From contig JBDQQY010000002.1 in NCBI GenBank assembly GCA_039889035.1, positions 124,001-188,000 of the forward strand: a DNA stretch of 64,000 bases, written 5' to 3'. Source of the stretch: Plantactinospora sp039889035. Its GTDB lineage: Bacteria > Actinomycetota > Actinomycetes > Mycobacteriales > Micromonosporaceae. The stretch's first letter is position 1. Each line of letters opens with the position of its first letter. Below are positions 50,955-58,372 of this stretch, piece by piece. Under the pieces are notes generated by a model. That model searched no databases and had not been told where the DNA came from. It worked only from the letters and a program-made list of their open reading frames with translations. The position numbers and the translations under genes are program-made.

Positions 50955-52103
50955 TCAGAAGCGGCGCGGCTGCTGTCGCCGTCGCATCAGGAGCACCACC
51001 AGCAGGGTCACCAACAGGCCCAGTACGACGAGAGCCACCAGGACGCCGATCAGGATCGTCGAGCCGACGTTCGACCTGTTCTCCGGTTCTGGAGCGGCGT
51101 TGCCGGTGGGCTGGCTCTGACTGGGGCTGGGCGCGGCACTAGCGCTCGGATCGGCGCTTCCCTCCAGGGGCGGTACGTCCGCCGTCAGCGCCTTGACCAG
51201 GTTGAGTACGCCGTACCCGTACTCCTCGTCCCGACCGGGTGCCCCCTTGTCGTCAGCGGTCGCGGTCAGCCGATGTACGACTTCCTCCGCCGACAGATCC
51301 GGAAACTTGCTCCGTACGAGCGCAGCCGCCCCAGCCACGATCGCAGTCGAAGGCGACGTACCCGTTGTCTTGCGGTAGCCCCCGTCAACTGAGGTGCTGT
51401 ATATGTCCACGCCCGGCGCGACGATAGCGACTCTATTCCCTGTCACCGAGATCTCGGCGTGTTCGCCACGCTGATCAGCTGCTCCGACCGCAAGAACTCC
51501 GCTAAACCCTGCAGGGAACCCAACTAGCAAATTGCCCGGCCTATTGCCCACGCCAGCGACGACCACAATATCCGCCTCAAGCGCAGCCTCCACTGCTTTC
51601 CTTAGTTTGGGAGTGCCGCCTGCGGTGGCGGAGATGCTTATAATGTCAACCTTCTTGGAGGTGGCCCATTCAATTCCCCTCGCCAAGTCATCGGCAGTGC
51701 CGCTTTCGCCTTCACCATCTTGAATAGGGATTACTTTGGTGCGCGGTGCGATGCCCAGTGCTCCGTTCGTACCGCGTCCATGGGCTGCAATTAATCCTGC
51801 CATTCCAGTTCCATGGCCGCCAGGATCCGTATCTCTGCGTCCATCGCCAGATCCACCGGCGTACGTGGCGGTACCTGGCAGCAGATTGTTTCGAAGGTCA
51901 GGATGTGCATCGACCCCGCTGTCGATGACCGCGACAGTGACGCCAGCGCCCTGACTGACTTTATGAGCTTCTGTTACCTTGAGATAGCCTAGGTGCCATT
52001 GGTTCCGGCGTGTTTGATCAGCATGCGCGGGGGCTGCAGGTAGAACGGCGACGGCCGTGGCGCAGAGGAGCGCCACGGCCGCACAGGTCCCGCGAGAAGT
52101 CAC
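50955..52103 (-). CDS. mycP: Mycosin-like S8 serine protease (type VII secretion-associated)
   Basis: A 382-residue membrane-anchored subtilase. The signal peptide ends around AAPAHA at residue 28. The triad is Asp in VTVAVIDSGVD, His in GGHGTGMAG and Ser in GTSPSTAIVAGAA, with the oxyanion Asn in VAGVGNRPGN. A Pro/Ser linker and a single C-terminal membrane helix (ILIGVLVALVVLGLLVTLLV) end in a basic tail, the mycosin topology. GTG 52103 overlaps the upstream stop by four bases. Mycosins are needed for ESX secretion and cleave some substrates. No EccB/C/D/E core genes are in the window. The coding sequence is visibly richer in A/T than its neighbours. Confidence 0.9.
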   Translation of the reverse strand: MTSRGTCAAVALLCATAVAVLPAAPAHADQTRRNQWHLGYLKVTEAHKVSQGAGVTVAVIDSGVDAHPDLRNNLLPGTATYAGGSGDGRRDTDPGGHGTGMAGLIAAHGRGTNGALGIAPRTKVIPIQDGEGESGTADDLARGIEWATSKKVDIISISATAGGTPKLRKAVEAALEADIVVVAGVGNRPGNLLVGFPAGFSGVLAVGAADQRGEHAEISVTGNRVAIVAPGVDIYSTSVDGGYRKTTGTSPSTAIVAGAAALVRSKFPDLSAEEVVHRLTATADDKGAPGRDEEYGYGVLNLVKALTADVPPLEGSADPSASAAPSPSQSQPTGNAAPEPENRSNVGSTILIGVLVALVVLGLLVTLLVVLLMRRRQQPRRF

Positions 52104-53479
52104 CGCTTATGACCAATCGCTGGGCCAGGATCAATCCTGCCGTTTTCGCGGGTAGGCATCATGACCGGGGCAACGCCCTCGTCAGTCTCCCAGGGATTGT
52201 CTGGATCCCAGTGTTGGTTGTTCTGATCTTCTTTGTTTTGACTGCTGCCGCGTGTGCCCGGTCGCATACCAGTAGCCTGACCAGGGCCGGTGACACTGCG
52301 ACCCGTGCCGACTCCGGCCCCAGCGCCACCGATTACTCCGCCGACCGGGTTGACACGTCGCGCTGCTGATCCGGTTCCTGCGGCTGGTTGCGACAGGCCG
52401 GATCCAGGTACTCCGCCGATCATGCCTCCAGGAGGCATTACTCGTGGGGGGCCCAAGCCTGGCTTGTTCGGCCCACCCGGGGGCACCGCTGAGATAGTGG
52501 AGTAGCCGGTAGGTAGCCCAGGGGGCTTGGCTCCGGGAGGCAGCCCAGGGGGCTTGGCTCCGGGAGGCAGCCCTGGCGGCTTGGCCCCGGGTGGGAGTCC
52601 GGGGGTGATTGGAGGCGGAGGCAGGATCGGACCAGTGGTGGGTGGCGGGGGTGGGATGACGCTTGGCGGCGTTGGCGGCACGGCAGGGGGCGCGATCGGC
52701 CCAGTGCCACCGAGGATCGGACCGGTTCCGGGCGCGGAGGGCGTTGGGACTACGGTATGAATTGGTGGAGTCGCAGGCGGTGTGTAACTGGCTCCACCAC
52801 CTGCCGGCATCGGAACAACCGGCGGGAGGACGGGTGGGCTCGAACCACCCATTACACTGCTTCCGCCCCCACCTCCTCCTTCGTTTTCATCGATGCGTTC
52901 CTTATCGTTTCGGTATACCGGAGGCTTGCGGAGCTGTACCTGGGCGGTGGCGAGTTCGCTGCTCAGCCCGTACATGATGTGGCGGGCGCGCCAGTTCAGG
53001 TCTTCCAGATCGGACTGGGTCGTCGGCTGCTGACCGGCGGGCGGCCGGCCGTTGTTCGCCGTGACCGCCGCGTCGTACTGCTGCTTGGCCTGCTCTTTGG
53101 CGAGGTACTGCCGGTGGATCTCCTCAAGGTCCCTGCGTGACTCCCAGATCGCCTGGGTCACGCCCGTGAGGGTCTGCTGGTTCGCGGCGGCCGTGTCGTA
53201 GACGCCCTGCACCGTTTCGACGAGGTAGTCGAGCCGTGCGACGTACGCCTTCGCTGCCTCGCTCTTCTCCGGCGGCCATGCTTCGATCAGGTTGTCGCGG
53301 TACTGCTTCAACCGCGACAGATGGAGCAGGCTGAGTTCCGAAGTCTTCCGCCAACCGCTGACATGCTGCCAGTGCGTGTCCGTCTGCTGGTTGGCCAACA
53401 GACTCCATATCTGCCGGACGTCATGTGACACCCAGTTGGTCGTACCGGAGATCTGGCCGGTACCCCCGCCATCAAGCAT
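52100..53479 (-). CDS. PPE/WXG-like helical protein with Pro/Gly-rich repeats (putative type VII substrate)
   Basis: A 459-residue protein. The first ~190 residues are helical, with HWQHVSGWRKTSEL and a W-P-P motif in LIEAWPPEKSEAAKAYVARL that resembles the WxG turn and following helix of secreted ESX proteins. Then comes a long Pro/Gly region with three 8-residue repeats (GLPPGAKP) and many IPPPP-type blocks. The C-terminal GVAPVMMP...RIDPGPAIG looks conserved. No signal peptide is visible, as expected for type VII substrates. ATG 53479 has GGGGAG upstream and overlaps the previous gene by 8 nt; the stop overlaps the mycosin start by 4 nt. A substrate role is inferred. Confidence 0.8.
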   Translation of the reverse strand: MLDGGGTGQISGTTNWVSHDVRQIWSLLANQQTDTHWQHVSGWRKTSELSLLHLSRLKQYRDNLIEAWPPEKSEAAKAYVARLDYLVETVQGVYDTAAANQQTLTGVTQAIWESRRDLEEIHRQYLAKEQAKQQYDAAVTANNGRPPAGQQPTTQSDLEDLNWRARHIMYGLSSELATAQVQLRKPPVYRNDKERIDENEGGGGGGSSVMGGSSPPVLPPVVPMPAGGGASYTPPATPPIHTVVPTPSAPGTGPILGGTGPIAPPAVPPTPPSVIPPPPPTTGPILPPPPITPGLPPGAKPPGLPPGAKPPGLPPGAKPPGLPTGYSTISAVPPGGPNKPGLGPPRVMPPGGMIGGVPGSGLSQPAAGTGSAARRVNPVGGVIGGAGAGVGTGRSVTGPGQATGMRPGTRGSSQNKEDQNNQHWDPDNPWETDEGVAPVMMPTRENGRIDPGPAIGHKR

Positions 53480-53936
53480 CTGGACTCCCCGTGTTCCCCG
53501 TGCCACCCTGCGGCACTGTCGCGTTCTGCGACCCGGGTGGCGGCGGTGCCGCTGCACCAGTCTCATCAAGCGCAGTCTCGACGTCGCGGACCCGGGCCTG
53601 CGAGAACGCGTCGGCGTTGCCGTAGTTCTTGCTGACCTTCTCCGCGGCGGTGGCGAGGCCACCGGTGCCGTCGCCGACGTCCCAGACTCGTGTGGACGTG
53701 TCCTGCTGGACGTTCCGATGCGCTTCGAAGAAGGCCACCAGCTCCGCAAAACCTGCATTTGGCGCGGGCAGGTTGGGCAGCATGTCCGACTGGACTTCTT
53801 CCATGTGTGGTACGTAGTTCTTCTGGACCTCGGCCAGGAGCTGCTGGGCGAACTCTTCCATCCGCTGGATGTCAGCTTCTATGGTGCCGCCGTAATCGCG
53901 CAGCCACGCAGGGCCGCGGTCTTCCTCAGGTATCAC
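53472..53936 (-). CDS. Small helical WXG/EspC-like protein (type VII-associated)
   Basis: A 154-residue mostly helical protein: YGGTIEADIQRMEEFAQQLL, then FAELVAFFEAHRNVQQDTST and VWDVGDGTGGLATAAEKVSK, with a Gly/Pro-rich C-terminal tail. There is no signal peptide. GTG 53936 has GGGGAGAAGAC upstream. It is the first of three overlapping genes (8-nt and 4-nt overlaps), ending in the mycosin, so it is probably a partner or co-substrate of the PPE-like protein. I do not recognise the family securely. Confidence 0.72.
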   Translation of the reverse strand: MIPEEDRGPAWLRDYGGTIEADIQRMEEFAQQLLAEVQKNYVPHMEEVQSDMLPNLPAPNAGFAELVAFFEAHRNVQQDTSTRVWDVGDGTGGLATAAEKVSKNYGNADAFSQARVRDVETALDETGAAAPPPPGSQNATVPQGGTGNTGSPDA

Positions 53937-54026
53937 GTCTTCTCCCCAGGTGCTACGTACTGCCCCATACCAAGGTTAGTGGGTACGGGCCGGCGTGGGC
54001 AGCCCCGTCGGGTCGCCCGGAGCAGG

Positions 54027-54254
54027 TCAGTGAGGAAGGCCGGAGACCCGCCAGGCGTCACGGCCGGTGTGGGCCGGCATGCCGGACGGGGACACCGTAC
54101 CGGGGCGACCCGCTCGTGCCCAGGTCGACACGGCGGTGGGTCGGCCCGATGTGGCCGGTCGGGGACGGAGGAAGATCGCTCCGACCAGGGCGGCCAACTC
54201 CTCCGGCGAGGGGGTACCCCGCACCACCCGGAGCAGTGGTTCTTCGTCAGCCAT
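54027..54254 (-). CDS. accE: Acyl-CoA carboxylase epsilon subunit
   Basis: A 75-residue small basic protein. EEPLLRVVRGTPSPEELAAL, then VGAIFL is the signature of actinobacterial AccE/PccE subunits, and the Trp-Arg ending DAWRVSGLPH is also typical. The epsilon subunit binds and stimulates the AccA-AccD carboxylase complex. In most actinomycetes accE follows accD directly; here accD lies 6.9 kb away on the same strand. ATG 54254 is the only sensible start. It lies about 90 nt upstream of the type VII operon and divergent from the second kinase gene. Confidence 0.92.
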   Translation of the reverse strand: MADEEPLLRVVRGTPSPEELAALVGAIFLRPRPATSGRPTAVSTWARAGRPGTVSPSGMPAHTGRDAWRVSGLPH

Positions 54255-54333
54255 GGCATTGAGGGTACGGCCCTGTCGATCGGTGAGCGTCTCAGATAGG
54301 CGTGCCGAGGGTGTGACTCTTGTTGCCGTTGGG

Positions 54334-54339
54334 TACCGT
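54334..54339 (+). promoter_or_regulatory. Candidate -10 (TACCGT) of Ser/Thr kinase 2
   Basis: TACCGT is 6 nt before GTG 54346; leaderless arrangement. Confidence 0.5.
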
Positions 54340-54345
54340 CCACGC

Positions 54346-56439
54346 GTGTCTAGTGCGCCTCCACAACTCATCGCTGACCGGTACCGACTTGTCGAGCCGC
54401 TCGGCCAGGGCGGGATGGGTCGGGTCTGGAAGGCGCGTGACGAGGTGCTGCACCGGGACGTCGCGATCAAGGAGTTGGTCCCGCCGCCCGGGCTGACCGA
54501 GGACGAGCGTCGGGAGATGCGCGAGCGCTCGCTCCGCGAGGCACGGGCGATCGCCCGGCTCAACCACGCGAACGTTGTCCGGGTCTTCGACGTACTGCGC
54601 ACCGACGGTGATCCGTGGATCGTCATGGAGTACATCCCGTCGCGGTCGTTGCAGGACGTACTGGCCAGCGACGGGCCGGTGTCGCCGACCCGGGCCGCCG
54701 AGATCGGCCTGGGAGTGCTCGGCGCGCTGAAGTCCGCGCACCGGGCCGGGGTGATGCACCGGGATGTGAAGCCCGGCAACGTGCTGCTCGGCGACGACGG
54801 CCGGGTGGTGCTGACCGACTTCGGGCTCGCCACCGTGCCGGGGGATCCGAACGTGACCCGTACCGGGTTGGTGTTGGGGTCGCCCGCGTACATCGCGCCG
54901 GAACGGGCCCGGGACGGCACCGCCGGGCCGGAAGGTGACCTGTGGTCACTGGGCGCGACGCTCTACGCCGCCGTCGAGGGACAGTCGCCGTTCGCCCGAC
55001 CGTCCGCGATCGCGACGTTGGCGGCGCTGGCCACCGAGCCACCGCCGGCGTCGCGCCGGGCCGGCCCGCTCAAGGCCGTGCTCGCCGGGCTGTTGCGCAA
55101 GGACCCGACGACCCGGATCAACGCCGAGGTGGCGGAGCGGCTGCTGCGTCGCGCGTCCGGCCGGCGTCGCAGCCCCGGGATGTCACTGCTCGACGGGGTA
55201 CGCCGACCGGGGCCGAACGGCCCGCGCGAACCGGGCGAGCCGCGTACCCGGATCGTGCCGTTGCCGGCACCCCGGCCGGCCCCGGCCACGCCGGCTGCCT
55301 CCCCGGCGGCGCCGCCGGCTGCTGAGACGACCAAGTTGCCGGCCGCCCCACCGGCTGCCGAGACGACCAGGCTGCCAGCCGCCGAGACCACGAAACTCTC
55401 GACCGCTCCACCGGCTGCCGAGACGACGAAGTTGCCCGCCCCTGCTGAGAAGGAGCCGGCAGCGGAGTCACCCGCAGCCGAGGTACCGGACGAGGCCGCC
55501 AACTCGGACAGTGCCCGGCCACCCGCCGAGCCGGCGGTCGTCGTCGTGCCCGGCGAGTCGGCAGACAAGGCCGAAGTGAAGCCGGAGCTGGCGCCGACTG
55601 CGGTCCAGCCGACGGCGGAGGCAACCCCGGACCGGTCGCCGGCAGCGCAGCCGGCGGGCCGGGCAGCGGTCTCGGCCAGCCGCGACGACGAGTACGGCGA
55701 CGGGCAGGGCGACCGGCGTGGGCCGCTGGCCGCCGTCGCGGCCGGCAACCGCCGGATGTGGCTGCTCGGCGGGCTGGTCGTACTGCTCCTGCTCGCCCTC
55801 GTCGTGGTCGTGCCACTGGCCCGCGACGGCGGGTCGGGCGACCAGGACAAGGACCCGACCTCCGGCTCCGCGCCGACGAGCCAGCCCGCCGGTACGCCGT
55901 CCGCACCCGCTACCAGCACGCCGCCGACCCCGACACCGGCGGCGACCACCGCTCAGCCGCCCCAGCCGCCGGTGACGCCGACGGGGCTGTCTGCTCCGCA
56001 GCTACCGGCGGGGTGGCGGCTGCATCGGGACCAGACCGGGTTCTCCGTGCCGGTGCCGAACGGTTGGACGGTCAGCCGGGAGGGTCCGCGGGTCAAGTTC
56101 AACGATCCCAACAGCCGCCGGTTCCTCATGATCGACCAGACGAACGAGCCTCAGCCGGATCCTGTCGCGGACTGGACAAGGCAGGAGCGCGACCGCAGGG
56201 GTAACTACCAGAACTACAAACTGGTGACGATCCAGGCCGTCGACTACTGGCTGAGGGCTGCCGACTGGGAGTGGCTGCACGACGAGGACGGGGCGCGGAT
56301 GCATGTCCGTAACCGGGGCTTCGTCACGAGCAGCAAGAAGGCGTACGCGATCCGTTGGGACACCGAGGCGGCCGACTGGGAGCGGGAACTCGCCACCTTC
56401 AAGATCATCGCGGACGGATTCCGGCCCGCGAAGAGTTGA
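54346..56439 (+). CDS. Membrane Ser/Thr protein kinase 2 (Hanks type)
   Basis: A 697-residue receptor-like kinase: Gly loop LGQGGMGRVWKA at ~22-33, Lys in DVAIKELVPP at ~44, HRDVKPGNVLL and LTDFGLATV for catalysis. A ~190-residue Pro/Ala linker carries four copies of an AAETTKLP-like unit. One membrane helix (WLLGGLVVLLLLALVVVVPL) lies at ~472-492. The external domain of ~145 residues (GFSVPVPNGWTVSREGPRVK) resembles that of the kinase at 21,474 and has no PASTA repeats. GTG 54346 follows TACCGT by 6 nt (leaderless). It faces accE and the type VII operon; a regulatory link to that operon is only suggested by position. Confidence 0.93.
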   Translation: MSSAPPQLIADRYRLVEPLGQGGMGRVWKARDEVLHRDVAIKELVPPPGLTEDERREMRERSLREARAIARLNHANVVRVFDVLRTDGDPWIVMEYIPSRSLQDVLASDGPVSPTRAAEIGLGVLGALKSAHRAGVMHRDVKPGNVLLGDDGRVVLTDFGLATVPGDPNVTRTGLVLGSPAYIAPERARDGTAGPEGDLWSLGATLYAAVEGQSPFARPSAIATLAALATEPPPASRRAGPLKAVLAGLLRKDPTTRINAEVAERLLRRASGRRRSPGMSLLDGVRRPGPNGPREPGEPRTRIVPLPAPRPAPATPAASPAAPPAAETTKLPAAPPAAETTRLPAAETTKLSTAPPAAETTKLPAPAEKEPAAESPAAEVPDEAANSDSARPPAEPAVVVVPGESADKAEVKPELAPTAVQPTAEATPDRSPAAQPAGRAAVSASRDDEYGDGQGDRRGPLAAVAAGNRRMWLLGGLVVLLLLALVVVVPLARDGGSGDQDKDPTSGSAPTSQPAGTPSAPATSTPPTPTPAATTAQPPQPPVTPTGLSAPQLPAGWRLHRDQTGFSVPVPNGWTVSREGPRVKFNDPNSRRFLMIDQTNEPQPDPVADWTRQERDRRGNYQNYKLVTIQAVDYWLRAADWEWLHDEDGARMHVRNRGFVTSSKKAYAIRWDTEAADWERELATFKIIADGFRPAKS

Positions 56440-56498
56440 CAGGCATGACCTCACTTCCGTCGGGGTAGTGGTGATCTCGACGGAAGGAGGTACGACTG

Positions 56499-56759
56499 AT
56501 GCGTTCCCGACATCATGCGACGAAGCCGAGCATCGCACTGTGGATGCTGGTCGCGATCGGCGATCTCGCGCTGCTGGTGGCGAGCGTCGGAATGGTCGCG
56601 ATGATCGCGCTCGCCAGCGTCGTGGCCGTGGCCGTCGGTACGGTCTGTGGTTGGTTGTTGCTGCGGCGCGGCGTGCCGAACCGGACTGCGGTGCCGGCCC
56701 GAGTGGCCATGCCGACGACAGGCCGGACACGGGCTGGCTCTGCCGGTCGGCTTCGTTGA
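56499..56759 (+). CDS. Small membrane protein
   Basis: An 86-residue protein with a basic N-terminus (MRSRHHATKPS), then two closely spaced hydrophobic helices (IALWMLVAIGDLALLVASVG and MIALASVVAVAVGTVCGWLL) and a basic Arg-rich tail. The ribosome site AAGGAGGT with ideal spacing to ATG 56499 is the strongest in this part of the window, so translation is very likely. No family was recognised. It begins a short block of small genes that look unlike the surrounding housekeeping set. Confidence 0.7.
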   Translation: MRSRHHATKPSIALWMLVAIGDLALLVASVGMVAMIALASVVAVAVGTVCGWLLLRRGVPNRTAVPARVAMPTTGRTRAGSAGRLR

Positions 56760-56840
56760 GATCGGGCTACGACGTTAGCGGCAGCCGGATCAGTCATTGA
56801 CCGCACGGGTGATGACAGGTCCCGCTGCCGCTAAGTCCTG

Positions 56841-57047
56841 TCAGGGGCGGGGCCAGCGGCTGTTCAGCCGTCGGGCCACCTCAGTGACGTCGTGCCGGTC
56901 GTGGGCGAGCAGGCTGCTGCGGGCGTCGCGGTAGCGGGGGCAGGGCCAGCGACGCCGGCAGGCGACACAGCGCCACATGCCGAGTAGTCGCCACAGCGGT
57001 GCCGGCCGGTGTCGTTCGACGATTGCCATGGAGCGGTCGCGTTCCAT
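56841..57047 (-). CDS. Small Cys-containing protein of unknown function
   Basis: A 68-residue protein. MWRCVACRRRWPCPRYRDAR gives a CxxC and a further CP, a pattern I associate with small proteins of actinomycete integrative elements; the C-terminus is basic. ATG 57047 has GGAGG six nt upstream; ATG 57029 is possible. It is divergent from the short GntR gene, with palindromic motifs between them. Function unknown; a zinc-binding role is possible but the motif is incomplete. Confidence 0.55.
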   Translation of the reverse strand: MERDRSMAIVERHRPAPLWRLLGMWRCVACRRRWPCPRYRDARSSLLAHDRHDVTEVARRLNSRWPRP

Positions 57048-57167
57048 TGCGGACCTCCGGCGGTTGCGGGACGCGCGGCGGCTCGCCGGCTGTCGGGGGG
57101 AGACGAGCCGCCGCGCGGGGGACCGACCCCACCAGGCTGCGGACCAGGGGAAATCGGCCTTCTGCAA

Positions 57168-57230
57168 CCTAATGCATAAGGTAGGGCAAGGCAAGACCAT
57201 ATGCATCCAGATGCCTCCTGATGCTTGTGG
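57168..57230. promoter_or_regulatory. Palindrome and 10-bp phased ATGC repeats before gntR
   Basis: CCTAATGCATAAGG (57168-57181) is palindromic around ATGCAT with one mismatched pair. ATGCAT recurs at 57201-57206, and ATGC starts three consecutive 10-bp units at 57201, 57211 and 57221, one helical turn apart. The GntR protein encoded just downstream is the likely ligand. A 14-bp direct repeat GCTGCGGACCAGGG brackets the site (57136-57149, 57258-57271). Confidence 0.5.
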
Positions 57231-57279
57231 TTCTCCGGTCTGCCGTGATCAAATGGCGCTGCGGACCAGGGAGTGCATC

Positions 57280-57501
57280 GTGCCCACCTCGAAGACACAA
57301 AAGATCATCAACGACCTCACCGAGCAGATCGAATCGGGAACCCTGGCGCCGGGCGACCAGTTGCCGAGCACCGCAGAGCTGCGTGCGCAGTACGGCGTCT
57401 CCGTCACGGTGGTGCGTGGTGCGGTCAACTGGCTCAAGGCGAAAGGTCTGGTGGAGGGCCACCCGGGGCTGGGCGTCTTCGTGGCCGAGGGCGAGGAGTA
57501 G
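57280..57501 (+). CDS. Minimal GntR-type DNA-binding protein (no effector domain)
   Basis: A 73-residue protein consisting only of the GntR winged helix: KIINDLTEQIESGTLAPGDQ, LPSTAELRAQYGVSVTVVRG and AVNWLKAKGLVEGHPGLGVF. Normal GntR regulators have an additional 150-residue effector domain, absent here. GTG 57280 has GGGAG 7-8 nt upstream. Such short versions are common in conjugative and integrative elements of actinomycetes. It is followed by an M50 peptidase gene with its own -10. Confidence 0.88.
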   Translation: MPTSKTQKIINDLTEQIESGTLAPGDQLPSTAELRAQYGVSVTVVRGAVNWLKAKGLVEGHPGLGVFVAEGEE

Positions 57502-57530
57502 GCAGCCCGCTGGGCGGCGCGGACGTGAGC

Positions 57531-57536
57531 TAGGCT
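57531..57536 (+). promoter_or_regulatory. Candidate -10 (TAGGCT) of the M50 gene
   Basis: TAGGCT is 7 nt before ATG 57544; leaderless arrangement. Confidence 0.55.
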
Positions 57537-57543
57537 CGCTCGG

Positions 57544-58281
57544 ATGTCAGTGGACGGCTTGACAGACCTCTGGGACAAGCTCTTCGGGGCGCAACCCGAC
57601 CCACCCCCGCTGCTGGTCCTGATCACCGGGCTGGTCGCGCTCACCGTGGTGGTCACCCGGGTGCCCTGGCGGGTCGGGCGCAACGCCATCACCATCGCGC
57701 ACGAGGGCGGGCACGCGCTCGCGGCGGTACTCACCGGACGCCGTCTCCAGGGCATCCGGCTGCATTCGGACACCTCCGGGCTGACCCTGTCGGCGGGTCG
57801 GCCGACCGGTCCCGGGATGGTCTTCACCCTGCTGGCCGGCTATCTGGCACCCTCGCTGATCGGGCTGGCCGGTGCCTGGGTACTCGGCGGAAACCGGATC
57901 ACCCTGCTGCTCTGGGTCGCGGTCGCACTGCTGCTCGCCATGCTGGTGATGATCCGCAACGTCTTCGGCATCATCTCGATCGTGGTCACCACCGGGGTCG
58001 TACTCGGGGTCTCCTGGATGGCGTCGCCGGAGGTGCAGGCCGCGTTCGCGTACACAGGGGTGTGGTTCCTGCTGCTCGGCGGCGTACGGCCGGTGGGTGA
58101 ACTCCAGACGCTGCGTCGGCGGGGTCAACTGCCGCAGTCGGACGCAGACCAGCTCGCCTGGCTCACCCGGGTACCGGGGCTGGTCTGGGTCGGGGTCTTC
58201 GGCGCGGTCAACCTGATCGCCCTGCTGGCCGGAGCCGCCCTGCTCACCGGCCCGATACTGAGTTCGACCAGCCTGTACTGA
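57544..58281 (+). CDS. M50-family membrane metallopeptidase
   Basis: A 245-residue integral membrane protein with the zinc motif HEGGH in NAITIAHEGGHALAAVLTGR near residue 56 and five to six further hydrophobic helices (ITLLLWVAVALLLAMLVMIR, FGIISIVVTTGVVLGVSWMA). It fits the M50B-like actinobacterial family. The second metal ligand, expected as a distal Asp/Asn-P-x-G-type motif, is not obvious, so activity is uncertain. Intramembrane cleavage of a regulator is the usual role of site-2 proteases; no target is apparent here. ATG 57544 is leaderless behind TAGGCT. The stop lies inside a 20-bp tandem duplication. Confidence 0.85.
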   Translation: MSVDGLTDLWDKLFGAQPDPPPLLVLITGLVALTVVVTRVPWRVGRNAITIAHEGGHALAAVLTGRRLQGIRLHSDTSGLTLSAGRPTGPGMVFTLLAGYLAPSLIGLAGAWVLGGNRITLLLWVAVALLLAMLVMIRNVFGIISIVVTTGVVLGVSWMASPEVQAAFAYTGVWFLLLGGVRPVGELQTLRRRGQLPQSDADQLAWLTRVPGLVWVGVFGAVNLIALLAGAALLTGPILSSTSLY

Positions 58282-58296
58282 GTTCGACCAGCCTGC
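58257..58296. repeat. 20-bp tandem duplication at the M50 stop
   Basis: ACTGAGTTCGACCAGCCTG plus one base at 58257-58276 is repeated at 58277-58296; the M50 stop codon is at the junction. Confidence 0.85.
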
Positions 58297-58323
58297 CGGG
58301 CTGACGCACCGCTGGTCATCGCC

Positions 58324-58363
58324 AGGCGAGCAGCAGGGGAAACAGGCGAGCAGCAGGGGAAGC
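58324..58363. repeat. 20-bp tandem duplication upstream of the ApbA-like gene
   Basis: AGGCGAGCAGCAGGGGAA plus two bases at 58324-58343 is repeated at 58344-58363. The second copy supplies the purine-rich ribosome site of the next gene. Confidence 0.85.
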
Positions 58364-58372
58364 AGGAACGAG

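Noticed and set aside
57544..58281. M50 gene as part of a mobile element with the short GntR
   Set aside because: It has its own leaderless promoter and normal codon bias; no integrase, relaxase or attachment site was seen.
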